From NCBI GenBank assembly GCA_021613375.1, contig CM038727.1:2935004-2999003 (forward strand): 64,000 nucleotides of DNA. The letters run 5' to 3'. This DNA comes from Megaleporinus macrocephalus (taxonomy: Eukaryota > Chordata > Actinopteri > Characiformes > Anostomidae). Shown in pieces: positions 22,826 to 34,965 of the stretch. Position numbers and translations under genes: made by a program. How positions within the stretch are numbered: position 1 is the first letter of the stretch; the number at the start of each line of letters is the position of its first letter. Under the pieces are notes generated by a model that was not told the origin of the DNA, did not search any database, and saw nothing but the letters and a program-made list of their open reading frames with translations.

Positions 22826-23415
22826 CAGTAGATGTTGGAGGTGAGATGTTACAGTAGATGTTACAGGTGAGATGTTACAGTAGATGTTAGAGGTGAGATG
22901 TTACAGTAGATGTTGGAGGTGAGATGTTACAGTAGATGTTGGAGGTGAGATGTTACAGTAGATGTTAGAGGTGAGATGTTACAGTAGATGTTGGAGGTGA
23001 GATGTTACAGTAGATGTTGGAGGTGAGATGTTACAATAGATGTTGGAGGTGAGATGTTACAGTAGATGTTGGAGGTGAGATGTTACAGTAGATGTTAGAG
23101 GTGAGATGTTACAGTAGATGTTGGAGGTGAGATGTTACAGTAGATGTTACAGGTGAGATGTTACAGTAGATGTTGGAGGTGAGATGTTACAGTAGATGTT
23201 AGAGGTGAGATGTTACAGTAGATGTTAGAGGTGAGATGTTACAGTAGATGTTGGAGGTGAGATGTTACAGTAGATGTTAGAGGTGAGATGTTACAGTAGA
23301 TGTTGGAGGTGAGATGTTACAGTAGATGTTAGAGGTGAGATGTTACAGTAGATGTTGGAGGTGAGATGTTACAGTAGATGTTGGAGGTGAGATGTTACAG
23401 TAGATGTTGGAGGTG
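22826..23415. repeat. 26-bp minisatellite, about 22 units
   Basis: Units of gtgagatgttacagtagatg plus ttggag, varying mainly at ttggag/ttagag/ttacag. It lies just upstream (minus sense) of the candidate exon. Confidence 0.96.
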
Positions 23416-23688
23416 GTGCTGATGTGATGAAGAGACGTTTGAGCTGAACTGAAAGATGAGCTGCTATCGAGCAGCAGATTAAGAACCACCAAGAAAACAA
23501 ACCACCACATACTAAAGTGTTGAGCTTCAACTGGTGTGTTGGCGGTTGGTGGACCTCGTTACCGAGGAGCTCCACAACGTCTGTGGTTTACTCTCTGGTG
23601 GATCAACCAGCACCACATACTCAACTCCGCCCCTCTCGTCATTAACGTTACACTGTTTAGTTACCGTAACGTACGCTTTTAAATCTAT

Positions 23689-23921
23689 CACCAGTGTTCA
23701 CCCCCAGATCCCCCTCAAACACTACAATACTCACTCCTACTGACCACCAGTGTTCACCCCCAGATCACCCTTACACACTACAATGCTCACGCCTACTGAC
23801 CACCAGTGTTCACCCCCAGATGACCCTTACACACTACAATACTCACTCCTACTGACCACCAGTGTTCCCCCCCAGATCACCCTTACACACTACAATAATC
23901 ACTCCTACTGACCACCAGCAC
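23689..23921. repeat. 56-bp tandem repeat, 4 units
   Basis: Units contain ccaccagtgttcaccccca and cacactacaatactcactcc. A reversed related word (gggtgagtattgtagagtg) occurs just downstream at about 24063, hinting at a foldback. Confidence 0.9.
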
Positions 23922-25140
23922 CATCAGCTCAGCTTCTCCTTCACCAGTTCTCCTGTTTCCACCTTAAATGGAGGTGCAGGTACGTTCTGGCTCCTGCTGC
24001 ACTGTTTAAGGTGGAACAGGAAAACTGGTGAACGAGCTACTTCATCCTCGTGTGCTTGGTAGGGGTGAGTATTGTAGAGTGAACAGTTGGTCTGGGGGTG
24101 ATGTGACTGGTCACTGGTGAGAGGTTTAAAACTACAGCTACAAGAAAAACTGGACCAGGAAGTTCAGTCTCTTGTTCTGACCGCAGATGAAGGGTCAGAT
24201 AGTTCTGCTGTTGCTTTCTGGTACTAGATAGAAGCTCCTCGTGGTTCTCAGTTCAACTGATTCTGAGTGATTGTAAACGACGTAAACCACAGACGTTCTG
24301 AGAGATGGTGATAGCGCCCCCTATATGGGAAATCATTTCTGGTCCTCCATCTGCAGTTCACACCAATGCAGTGCAGTGATGCATCATTTGCAAGCAGCCT
24401 GTTGTTCACAGTGGTGGTGAATGGACCCAGAAACCAACCTCCCAAAGCTCCCTCACACAAACTTCCGCTCCTTCTATTATTGATAACTGTTATTAAAAAA
24501 AAATCTAGCTGAACATTCTGTGCTATAAAGGTTTCTCTGGAAGGCTTAGGCTTAAAGCAGTGGCCCAATCACAGGCTGGAAAGCTGGAGATGGTAAACAA
24601 ACACACATACTGTTAATCTCCATCTCCTCAGCGCAGACACTGTGTATGACTGGCCATCGCTCATCACTCATGTCAGGCAGAGGCAGCCAGTGTGGGGGTC
24701 TGGCTCGTAGGATCCAACAGTGCTGGAGTGTTTTCAGAGTGAGAGGGAACATTGACACTCCAACTTTCTGAAAAGATGTTCCGCGCTTTGACCAAAATAA
24801 AGTCCATCTGCTCCATCACTCCACACCACTCACATGCTCTGCCGAATGTCTGAGACGTTGTTTTCTGATGGTTTTGAGACGGTTCTGACCTTAAAATCCC
24901 TCCATAGTGGAGGCAAAGACAGCATATTATTATTTAACACTATTTACTATTTGAGCATCAACATTCCACTGAAGGTTCACTCGCTTGAAGGTTCACTGGT
25001 GGTTTTTGTAGTAAATGGTTTCCATCCCCACTACTGTAAACATCTGAACCATGTCACACCCAACCCAGTATAACTCAGTATCTGAATTCTATGTACATTT
25101 TCACAAAGACCAGTGGGATATACCCTTTCAGAGTACAAGT
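23922..25140. other. No gene seen; probably old dispersed repeats
   Basis: Includes a segment at about 24290-24440 (ttgttcacagtggtggtgaa) whose wording recurs near 53500. Open frames on either strand show no domains. Confidence 0.3.
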
Positions 25141-25830
25141 ACTCTCAATATTTCTTTAATACCCCAAAGATACTCTCAATTTTTCTTCACTACCCCAAAG
25201 ATAACTTCAATTTTTCTTTACTACCCCAAAGGTACCTTCAATTGTTCTTTACTACCGCAGAGATATCCTCAATTTACTTTACTACCCCAAAGATATCCTC
25301 AATCTTCTTCACTACCCCAAAAGACACCATCAATTTTTCTTTACTACCCCGAAGATACCTTCAATTTTTTATTATTACCCCAAAGATACCCTCAATTTTT
25401 CTTTTCCACCCCAAAGATACCTTAATTTTTTCATTACCTCAAAGGTACCTTACATTTTTCTTAATTACCCCAAGATACCTTAAATTTTTCTTAATTACCC
25501 CAAAGATACTCTCAATTTTTCTCATTACCACAAAGATACCCTCAATTGTCTTCACTACCCCAAAGACACCCTCAATTTTTCTTCACGACCCCAAAGACAC
25601 CCCTTAATTTTTCTTCACGACCCCAAAGACACCCTCAATTTTTCTTCACGACCCCAAAGACACCCTCAATTTTTCTTCACGACCTCAAAGGTACCTTCAA
25701 TTTTTCTTAACTACCCCAAAGGTACCCTCAATTTTCTTCACTACCCCAAATATACTCAATTTTCATGATTACCCCAAATATACTCTGTTTTTCATTACCT
25801 CAAAGATACTCTCAATTCTTTTCCATTACA
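25141..25830. repeat. ~31-bp minisatellite in composite element, copy 1
   Basis: About 22 units with ttactaccccaaagatacc and ctcaatttttc, spacing uneven. It is joined on the right to a spacer (about 25831-25976) and then four 45-bp units. The same array and spacer occur inverted at 28045-28845. Confidence 0.92.
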
Positions 25831-26222
25831 GGAAGAAAAAAATAAATAAACTTCTGCTTTACAACAAAAATGCCACCAAATTTCTCCATTACACCAAAGA
25901 TACCAAGATGATTTACTGCTCTGGGAACATTCAGTCTCACACCCACTGCCCATTTCATCAGGTCCACCCCCTTATATCTCCACTCACTGTCCACTTTATT
26001 AGCTCCACTGACCATACAGGACCTCCACTCACTGTCCACTGTATCAGCTCCACTGACCATACAGGACCTCCACTCACTGTCCACTGTATCAGCTCCACTG
26101 ACCATACAGGACCTCCACTCACTGTCCACTGTATCAGCTCCACTGACCATACAGGAGCTCCACTTACAGACTGTAGTTCATCTGATTCTCTGTATACTTT
26201 ATTACTCTGTTCTTTAATGATC
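25831..26222. mobile_element. Composite element end: spacer plus four 45-bp units and foldback arm
   Basis: The spacer contains atgatttactgctctgggaa and cacacccactgcccatttca. It continues into ctccactcactgtccac units (25977-26165) and ends with the foldback arm ttactctgttctttaatgat. It therefore links the 31-bp minisatellite and the 13361-14414 family in one element. Confidence 0.7.
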
Positions 26223-26745
26223 AACAGGATGTTATGGTTTCGTTTGCATGATTCTGAGAAATGCTGTCCAAACGTCGGAGACCACATTGAAAATCTGTCC
26301 TTTTGTTTAATTTAAAGCAGAAAATTAATAACACATTTATTAACACAGAATCTTGAAAACATTAAATCAAAGAAAAGTTATGAAGCTTAAAATGATGTTG
26401 AGGTTTTTGTACTAAAAGCTCAGACTGTTTTTAGTCTGATCTCTTCCAGAGAAGCTCATTTTCAGACTCTCAGCTGGATCTGTGGACTCCATGCAGCCCA
26501 AATGCATTGGCTACTAATATATGAAATTATATAACATATGAAATTTTGAATTTTTGAAAATTATGTTAAAAAATTCTGTTATTTACTAACATTTACAATT
26601 AAAAACTTTAAACTACAAACACATACAAACTTACATTTTGCAATGCATTATTAGCATTAGCATAGCTCCATTTTTTGCATTGTGCAGTATGTCAGCATGT
26701 GCTAATTGGAGTAAAGTACTAAAACATAAATTGTCACAATAAATT
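26223..26745. other. No gene seen; AT-rich
   Basis: Single-copy AT-rich sequence with no supported feature. Confidence 0.3.
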
Positions 26746-27242
26746 GTTACAACATGTCCATGTGGGCCCCACATGGGTTAAAGATGGCCTGCTAATTGGG
26801 CCCCCTTTAGGCAACACAGTTGGGGCCCACAAAGATTTATCCATTGCCTCCCTGGGTGTGTACACCCATGTGGACCACTAATTGGGCCAATCTGGGCTGC
26901 AAGTTGGGCCCATGTAAACAATCATCCATCGGCTCCACAGTCCAAACAGAAATAACTGTAACTCACCTGGGACCACAAATGTAGTCTACCTGGGCCCCAT
27001 GGCAGAGACCAGTGGTGCCCACAACTGTAGCTCAACTGGAGCCATCAATGGCAGCCTAACTTGGCACCACACCTACATCTTAACAGGGTCCTAATAACAG
27101 CACCCCAACCTGTAGCCTGACCCAACCGGGACCCAAAGTTATGTCCCAACTGGATCCTATGTATAACCAATCACTACAAGCCCACTTGAAACCCATACAG
27201 CCCAGATAAACCCCATATGGGGCCCAGATGGACATGTTGGCT
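26746..27242. repeat. Dispersed repeat rich in gggcccac words, copy A
   Basis: Ordered blocks such as ggggcccacaaagatttatcc, gggccatgt-like words, gtaactcacctggga and cacatagcccagat-like words. Similar blocks in the same order occur at about 49575-49920 (aggcccacaaagacttatcc, ctgtaactcacctgggtcc, cacacagcccagattaaac), so this is a dispersed non-coding repeat. Confidence 0.6.
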
Positions 27243-28044
27243 GGGCAGGCTTCTAAATGGCTGGTTCAAGATCATCCTCTCATCATCATCTTCATCCACC
27301 TTTGTAGCTCTTCGTTCTTTTTTTAGTTTGGTCATCTGTGCTTGAGTTTGAGGAAGGAAGTTCAGTATTTTTCCTCAATTGTTGTTGTAGTTGTTGTTCA
27401 TGGTGGGGCCTAAACCTGCAGCACTAGTTCATCCATAAGAACAGCAACAACAAGCTAATGGCTAAAACACTCAAGAAACCACTCACTGCTCAGAAATTAC
27501 ACTGACCATGGGGACTAACAGTGCAGTACATGACTGACTCTGAAAGCCTGGAAACTCCAGACTGACCAGCGGCAATTAGAATGTCGGTATAACATTTCCA
27601 TCCGATGACTCAAAAGATGGTGGCTGTGCTAACTGGGAGAGTCAGAATGTACCCTGTGGACACGAAGAGCTGAGTAGTTCACAGTACACTGGCTTTGTAT
27701 GACTCAGTGACTGGGCTGTAGTACAGTTTGACCTGAATCACAGAACAACAGCTCACTAAACTACACATTACGACTAAAATAGGCTTCGTTTACACTAAAC
27801 ACTGTAATCAGCATCATCCAAATGCACTACCAAAAAAAAAAAACAGCCTTCGTTTTTAAGGCTGCTTTACATTTGCTTCAGGCACAACATTACAACCATA
27901 GACGTAATTTCATAAAAGATTCATAAACAAATCTGTAAAAAGAAATAATAAAAATGTGTGATATCCAGATATGTTCTGCCTCCAGGTTACCAGGTACTGA
28001 GAAAACATGTCTTTAACAAATATTCCACATTTGTTCATTACATT
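27243..28044. other. No gene seen
   Basis: Single-copy sequence with short simple tracts (poly-A near 27830). No recognisable frame or RNA gene. Confidence 0.3.
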
Positions 28045-28845
28045 GGAGATATAAGGGGGTGGACCTGATGAAATGGGTAGTGGGTGTGAGACTGAATGTT
28101 CCCGGAGCAGTACATCATCTTGGTATCTTTGATGTAATAGAGAGATTTTGTGGCATCTTTATTGTAAAACAGAAGTTTTTTTTTTTCTAGTGTAATGAAA
28201 AATTGTGTTGTATCTTTGGGGTAATTAAGAAAAAGTGAGGGTGTCTTTGGGGTAATGAAGAAAAATTGAGGGTGTCTTTGGGGTAATGAAGAAAAGTTGA
28301 GGGTGTCTTTGGGGTAATGAAGAAAAAGTGAGGGTGTCTTTGGGGTAATGAAGAAAAATTGAGAGTATCTTTGGGATAATGAAGAAAAGTTGAGGGTGTC
28401 TTTGGGGTAATGAGAAAAATTGAAGGTATTTATGGGGTAATGAAGAAAAATTGGGGGTGTCTTTGGGGTAGTGAAGAAAATTGAAGGTATCTTTGGGGTA
28501 ATGAGAAAAATTGAAGGTATCTTTGGAGTATTGAAGAAAAATTGAAGGTATCTTTGGGATAATAAAGAAAATTGAAGGTATCTTTGGAGTATTGAATAAA
28601 ACTTAAAGGTATCTTTGGGGTAATGAAGAAAATTGAAGGTATCTTTGGGATAATAAAGAAAATTGAAAGTATCTTTGGAGTATTGAATAAAAATTGAAGG
28701 TATCTTTGGGGTAATGAAGAAAATTGAAGGTATCTTTGGGGTAATGAAGAAAAGTTGAGGGTGTCTTTGGAGCAATGAAGAAAGTTGAGCATATCTTTGG
28801 GGTAATAAAGAAACTAAAGGTATCTTTTAGGTAATCAGAAAAATG
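28045..28845. repeat. Composite minisatellite element, copy 2 (inverted)
   Basis: Starts with the reverse complement of the 25831-25976 spacer (ggggtggacctgatgaaat, ttcccggagcagtacatcat) and continues as an inverted ~31-bp array (ggtatctttggggtaatgaag). The 45-bp units are absent, so the junction is right at the spacer. Long minus frames are repeat artefacts. Confidence 0.9.
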
Positions 28846-29507
28846 TGGATCACTAATTATTAAGATAAGGAAGGTGTTTCATTGTTCACAGGTGTTTATA
28901 ATCAAGCACATAACCATGCAGTCTCCATAGACAAACACTGGCAGCAGAATAGCTCGTACTGAGAAGCTCAGTGACTGTATACACTGCAGTGTTATAAGAT
29001 AACACCTTCACCACAGGTCTGAAAAATGTCTGTCCTGCTAAAGCTGCCGCAGACAACCGTAAGTGCTGTTTGGTGAGGAGGAATCCTTTCAACTTATGCT
29101 GACCAACTTTTAAAAGTCTCTGAAAAGACATTTAATAGACTAAAGTCTGACACCCTCTCACATCTAAAGATTAGTCACAGACTATGATTTTGCTAGTATG
29201 GACCACACTCAGAAGTGAGCCGAAAAAAAGGGTCGGGGGTCCCTCCGGTCTTTGGGATAAAGATGAAATGTAGGGAGGAGATGGGGAGGTGGTGGGTGAG
29301 ATGTTGTTCGGCACGGGAATGAAGCAAGAATGGGGTTGTATATATAGTAGGTAGAGGTAATTAGGACGTGGTCCAGCTCCCAAAACTTAGTTCCGTGGTA
29401 ACTCCACTTAGCAAAGACTGGGGGTCTTTCAGAGTCACTGTTTACACAACTGCCACTAGATTCCTTTATAGATTATATCCCATTTTTATGATTGAAACTG
29501 GCAATAT
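28846..29507. other. No gene seen
   Basis: Single-copy spacer with short frames on the minus strand only and no recognised domain. Confidence 0.3.
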
Positions 29508-29690
29508 TCAGCTAAATGTACGGTTAGCTGCTAGGCTAATTGTTTTAGCATAGCTAATAAATGGGAAGACACGCCAAAGAGGCACTCCACACTTACTCCA
29601 CAGTTCACTCCACAGCTCCACCAGTTTCTCCTTCTTCTGTACAGTCCAGGAGAACCGCAGTTTCCGAACCCTTGTCGGACCCCCCTCCAT
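29508..29690 (-). pseudogene. Short MADF/Myb-like fragment, possibly Harbinger-derived
   Basis: A 60-codon minus frame contains RFSWTVQKKEKLVELWSE, which resembles the start of MADF/Myb-like DNA-binding domains often carried by PIF/Harbinger transposons. It stops early and no further domain is found. Identification rests on one motif and could be wrong. Confidence 0.25.
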
Positions 29691-29939
29691 GTCTAACTAC
29701 GTTACCCGCCAGACATTCCTGCACACTTGTGCACCATGTTGGAGGAACCTTGCGGCTTCCTGTGTGGTGGTGAAAAGAACTCTCCTATTGGTTGTCGACA
29801 ATGTGACTATTTGCGTGAGCCAAGACTTCAGACTTACGATAATATTAAACACGTTTGATTTTATCGGAACGCTCGGACGAGAAAAAGACCAGACCAGAAA
29901 TTTGTCTGCGACAGTAACATCGCTTGAAAATCGTTTAGG

Positions 29940-30190
29940 TTAGCATTAGGGGGAGTCGTGGGCTGGAGGATACAACTGTAGTGCCCTTGATCAAGGCACA
30001 TGCAACTGTTCACTGGGTGCTGTAGATAGGGCTGTCCCACCGCTCTGGGCAAGTGTGCTCACTGCCCCCTGGTGTGTGTATTCACTAATGTGTGTGTAGG
30101 TGTGTTTTACTGCACAGCTGGGTTAAATGTGGAGGTCAGATTCCCGTGTGTGCAAACGCAAATGGCCTGTACTTCTAAATTCTAACTGGA
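29940..30190 (+). mobile_element. tRNA-derived SINE, 5'-decayed copy
   Basis: Carries the body blocks tagtgcccttgatcaaggca, gggctgtcccaccgctctgg, caagtgtgctcactgccccc and tgggttaaatgtggaggtca found in the better copy at 49972-50240. The tRNA-like head is largely lost. Confidence 0.8.
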
Positions 30191-30420
30191 ACTTGGATTG
30201 TGAGTCTCTCGTCCAACATCAGTTCCTGACCTCACTGACTGAATGGACAATGATTCCCACAGACACACTCCAAAACATTCTGGAAAGGTTCCCAGAAGAG
30301 TGGAGGCTGTTCTAGCCACAAAGGAAGCAACTCCATGTTAACGTGTATGGTTTTGGAATGGCATGCCCAATATGCTTAAATAGGTGGTCAGGCGTCCACA
30401 TACTTTTGTCCATATAGCGC
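30191..30420 (+). mobile_element. Non-autonomous DNA transposon fragment
   Basis: Contains aacatcagttcctgacctca, cagaagagtggaggctgttc and ends in cacatacttttgtccatata, wording that I recall from a very common teleost short DNA-transposon repeat. No coding capacity remains. Confidence 0.5.
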
Positions 30421-31039
30421 ATATGCATTCCCCATATTTTTTTCTGTTGTTGTTCCCAGCAGTTTTGAGAAGATTGCAGAGGTGAAAGACCTCAGAGAAC
30501 TTGAGAAAGCCGTCTGTGAGAAAGTTCTGGCTAGGGCTTTGGAGACTGCTCTGTTGTGGTAGAACACTGTGAACATTATTTTTACAGCTTTAGTAAATGT
30601 TGTTTGGGAACGACGCAAATTCCGCTCACCAGAAAGAGTCTCTGGGACATGCTGTGGTGAGAACTTGACCATCAGAGAAAATCTGGTCCAGTCACTCAAA
30701 CGTGTTCAAGCACTGCACATGTTGCTAACCAGATAAAGCATTTGGGGAGGCCTCTTTTGTGGTCACCATTTAACCGTAAGTGGCTGGTGGTTCCATGGAC
30801 ATCTCAGGAATTCCATATCTCAGCTTGCCTCCCTCATTTTCAAAGCTGCAGAGAGCATGTTTCCTCAGCACAGTCTGTCGTTTCATGTAACCCAAGTGAT
30901 TGGCGGTGATTTGAAAGATGATTTGTGGTATCTTCACGGCGTTGACAACTTAATCACAGCGGGGGTGGAGATGAAATCAGGGCTATTTTGAAGAGGGGGG
31001 CGTCGTGTGTAACTTGTAACTTGTCATCAACAAAAGGTT
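30421..31039. other. No gene seen
   Basis: Includes cagttttgagaagattgcag and other single-copy text with a 103-codon minus frame lacking any recognisable domain. Confidence 0.3.
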
Positions 31040-31250
31040 TGGAAACCATCCATCCATCCATTATCTACCGCTTGTCCGGGGATCCGGGTCGCAGGGGAAG
31101 CAGTCTAAGCAGAGAAACCCAGACTTTCCTCTCCCCAGCCACCTCCTCTAGCTCCTCCGGAGGGATACCGAGGCATTCCCAGGCCAGCCGAGAGATATAA
31201 TCCTTCCAGCGTGTCCTGGGTCTTTCCCATTCAGGTCTTTTCTCAGGCTA
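31040..31250 (-). mobile_element. RTE/Rex3-like LINE 3' end fragment
   Basis: Begins with a (CATC) run and catccattatctaccgctt, followed by cagtctaagcagagaaaccc, ccagccacctcctctagct and ccagcgtgtcctgggtcttt. These are hallmark blocks of a widespread fish RTE-type LINE whose 3' end carries a GATG repeat, so the element is on the minus strand. Only the 3' part is present. Confidence 0.6.
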
Positions 31251-31364
31251 GTCCGGACCGTTATCATCGTTTCTAACTTGTGTTATGATTCAGTGGTGTA
31301 TCCTGTTTACTGAAGTAGCCCAGTATCAGCATCTTATGCCATCAGCTACTGAAACACCAACATA

Positions 31365-31865
31365 CCGTTCAGTATATTTCAGTATATTTACTGTTTAATA
31401 CTGAACTGAATGAATTATTTATAAAATAATTCATTCAGTTTTTTAATGAATTATTTATAAAACTACAAATAACTGCCTTTTTACTCATTTCAAGGGCTGC
31501 ATTAAAAACTGAAGATATTTTTGAAGGTATCGCTTTGGACCTCGGCTGTGTGCTCACCACACTCCCGAATATGCACAGATCTGATTGGCTGAGGAGACTT
31601 TGGCGATCTTACAATGCACACGATTGGTTTGTGAGTTTACTGTACCGTAAAGACAAGAAAAGCTCCACTGCTTAAAATAAACACAGTCCAAATTAAATCC
31701 TTCTCAATGGTTTATCTGTTTGGGTCCGCACTGGACAACGTCTGGGTCCGGGTCCTATTAGTCACCTCTGCTATCAGGCTTCAAAGGCCCCCAACTTGTG
31801 GTGTCAACCATTAATATCTATAGGACAGACATGGACCCCCACCACCACCACCATAGAATTATCTT
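31365..31865. repeat. Direct duplication, copy A
   Basis: Shares ordered blocks with 31925-32405: tatttactgtttaatactga, attatttataaaataattca, ctcccgaatatgcacag, gattggctgaggagactttg and gcactggacaacgtctggg. Ends near caccaccaccatagaatta. Confidence 0.8.
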
Positions 31866-31925
31866 CCAGCAAGACATCACATGGCTAGAAATGTCCCACA
31901 CTGGTTGGAAGAGCTTAACACATCA
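31840..31925 (+). pseudogene. Tc1-like transposase scrap
   Basis: Frame fragments around ttccagcaagacatcacatg and aatgtcccacactggttgga match the same place in the better scrap at 34610-34960 (the Gln-Gln-Asp and Asn-Val-Pro-His-Trp-Leu region). Short and disabled. Confidence 0.4.
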
Positions 31926-32405
31926 AACAGTGTATTTTTAGTATATTTACTGTTAATACTAAACTGAACAAATTATTTATAAAATAATTAATTCATTTTT
32001 TTATGAATTATTTATGAAACTACAAATAAATGCTTTTTACTCACTTCAAGTAAAAACACAGGCTACATTAAAAACGGAAGATATTTTCGAAGGTATCGCT
32101 TTGGATCTCGACTGTGTGCTCTCCACACTCCCGAATATGCACAGGTCTGATTGGCTGAGGAGACTTTGGTGATCTTACAATGCACACGATTGGTTTGTGA
32201 GTTTACTGTACTGCAAAGACAAGAAAAGCTTCGCCACTTAAAATAAACACAGTCAAAATTAAATCTGGGTCCGCACTGGACAACGTCTGGGTCCAGACCG
32301 CCTATTAGTGACCTCTGCTATGAGGCTTCAAAGGCCTCCAAACTTGTGGTGTCAACCATCAACACCTGTAGGACAGACATGGACCCCCACCATCACCACC
32401 ATAGA
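31925..32405. repeat. Direct duplication, copy B
   Basis: Second copy of 31365-31865, about 555 bp downstream in the same orientation, with many substitutions and small indels (for example, about 30 bp near 31705 is missing). An old tandem segmental duplication or two insertions of one repeat. Confidence 0.8.
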
Positions 32406-33524
32406 ATTAAATCTCTTTTTTGCAGACTTGCTTTATAGTTTTCAGTCCTTTACTGTCAGCAGCTACCAAGATTTCAGAATAATAATCCTACAATAGTTTG
32501 GAGAGAGTGACCTGCTTGGTTGGGAGAGGTTGAGTAAGTGTATTTATAATAGAAATTCAGACGGACCTACCACACCTAGCATATTAGATCCTCATGCAAA
32601 AGAATGTGCAGGATAATAAACCCAAACCAAGAACAAACGCATATCTTTGCGAGTTCTTTGGCCCACATTAAAAAATAGCTCCATGCCCTGGAGGGCCACA
32701 GCCCTGCAGAGAGTACTGTTTTCCTTCTCGTAATACATCAAACTCTGTTCCCGAAAGCTTTGGCGACTGGCTGATCAGCCGAATGAGGTGAGTTAAATGA
32801 GCTAAAATGTTAAACTCTGCAGTTTGTTGGCCCTCCAGGGGGTGTTCCTCGAAGCGAGATTCCCCAGTTTACCCTTGATCTCTATCCACTACACGAAGAG
32901 CTGCATCACTTGAGGTGGGGGCCACTTCCCTCTTTTAACGGCTCATAACTTATGAAGGAAGTCATACTTTATGGGGATCCTGGGATCCTTTCCACCCAGG
33001 AAAGGCACCTCCACCAAGGGACTCAGCTCTCTCTGATGGAATACCTTTATCCACAAGCTGGGCCTCCAAAACACTCTTAATCTCACACTTTCAAGCAGAG
33101 TGAGGCACATCAATTAAAAAAGTCAGCCGCCAAAAGTAGATCACCCTTACGGCACCTATGAAATTGCTCCAACCTAGGGTCAAGAGTGAGCGTAATCAAA
33201 TCAAACTGAGCCATTATGACTACTCGACCCCCCCACCCCCCCAAAAAAACACCAGCCAGAACAAACAAAGCCCAAAAACAATGCAAAACAACAACAAAAA
33301 GAGGAGGAAAAACAAGAGACAAGCCCCCAAATGAAGTTATGAAATAACTTAAACTCCTGTCTGTCCTCAAATCAAATACGGCTTCTCGTCAGGGACTCTC
33401 AGACCACACAATCCAACTCCTTGGACCTCATTCCTCCCAGGCACATCATAGTTTCATTCGTTCCCAAACCAACGACCTCAGGCTGCCACGAGAAACTTGC
33501 GTCTATCTCAGCTGGAGCTTTTGA
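32406..33524. other. No gene seen
   Basis: Mostly single-copy. A minus frame at 33110-33370 is hydrophobic but short and low in complexity. Nothing is supportable. Confidence 0.3.
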
Positions 33525-33613
33525 GGTCTGGCTTCAAAACCTAGTAGCAACAGCCACCCAGAACTCCAGCCCCAAGTTTCTCAGAGTTCCCCCTCCTTGC
33601 CCTGCCTTAGTGG
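33525..33613. repeat. ~90-bp direct repeat, copy A
   Basis: ggtctggcttcaaaacctag through cctgccttagtggtc, repeated at 33805-33896 with about ten differences. Confidence 0.9.
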
Positions 33614-33804
33614 TCCACACTTCGCAAAATAAAGTTATGAAATAATTAAGTTTGGGAGAAGGACCACGCCCAAACTCCTCCTTTCCATCATTACACGCTC
33701 TATATAAACCACTCCTCTGCCCTCACCTATTCATGACAAAATTTGCACCCCAGCTCCTCCCTCTCTTCCAAAATCCTACTCACTCTTCCCAATGCAAAAG
33801 AGTG

Positions 33805-33896
33805 GGGTCTGGCTTCAAAACCTAGCAGCAGAAGCCACCCAGAACTCCAGCCCCTAGTTTCTTAGAGTTCCCCCTCCTTGCCCTGCCTTAGTGGTC
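33805..33896. repeat. ~90-bp direct repeat, copy B
   Basis: Second copy, 280 bp downstream. Both end in ccctgccttagtggtc; the spacer is AT-rich single-copy sequence. Confidence 0.9.
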
Positions 33897-34605
33897 TGCA
33901 TGAGTAATACTGTATAGGTGTATATTGAATTAAGAAACCACACGACGCACAGAAGAACAATGAAAGGACGTGTTTTGGGCTTACAGTGAACTTCACAAAG
34001 ACAAACACTGGTACAGACTTCGGGAGTGACCCAGGCCAAAACAATAAACAAAACCCCAGTTAACTAAACAAACAAGACACCACACAAATAAACACAAAAA
34101 CAGTGTGCTAACCTAACTCCCTGACTATACAAAAACATACACAAACACCCAAACCCCAACACAAACGGCAGTTACTCCCTACACTGGCACTGTACTCCTC
34201 AGCCAATCATATACCAAATATACAAAAGCCACCAAATCAAAAGGAGATAGTCGAAGTCGAAGTCGAAACAAACAAGCAAAAGGTCCAAACAAGCAATCAG
34301 AATAAGCACAACAAACAAAATAAATCACAACAATCGAAATGGTCTTTTGAAAGCCAAGGCTGTGCCATTTTTAAACAACACAATGACCAAACCATGGCAC
34401 GGAGGGACAGAGTTAGGCTGGAACTGGAATGGAATGGAAAACCCAGACTGGAATATGGGAGAACTGGAAGGGAACTGCAATAAATAAAAAAACACAGCAG
34501 ACACAAACAGACACACACATACTATGGGCCCACTCAACCATGTAGAAAGACACTCTCAATTGATTTGGGCATGAATTCATACAGCCATACATGCTGATTC
34601 TGTCT
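33897..34605. other. No gene seen; A/C-rich sequence
   Basis: Rich in aacaaac-type words, with a tri-repeat of gtcgaa near 34250. Frames on the minus strand are short and without domains. Confidence 0.3.
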
Positions 34606-34965
34606 TCTCTGGCAGATGGGACGTTCCAACAAAACAATGCGACACGTCATGTAGCTAGAAATGTCCCACACTGGCTGGAAAAGCTGACCAAGACTTCCAA
34701 GTACTACCCTGGACCCCTAATTCCCCAGACTTGAACTCATTTGGGCATCTGTGGGACCACCTGGACGGTGGTGTTGACTTTATGGATCCTTTTCCACGCT
34801 CCCTCCAGCAGATGTGTGATGCACTGCAGTCAGCATGGCTCCAGATACCTGGGACCACCTACTTGGACCTTATTGCGTCTCCCAGTCCGTCTAGCTGCTG
34901 TCCGTGCTGCACACGGCGGTCACTCTGGATATTTGCTGGTGGTCATAATAATGTGACTTGGTGTA
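34606..34965 (+). pseudogene. Tc1-like (DDE) transposase C-terminal remnant
   Basis: Two plus frames, offset by a frameshift near 34715-34735, give GTFQQNNATRHVARNVPHWL and then PNSPDLNSFGHLWDHLDGG and a tail including LQQMCDALQSAWLQIPGTT. The order QQDNxxxH, SPDLNPIEHLWD, then a helical tail is that of fish Tc1/IS630-type transposases. Here the usual Asp of QQDN is Asn and the PIE segment has lost its Glu, so it is dead. Confidence 0.6.

Noticed and set aside
24248..24568. 106-codon minus frame as a gene
   Set aside because: Lies in sequence whose wording recurs elsewhere in the window (near 53500) and has no domain or splice context.
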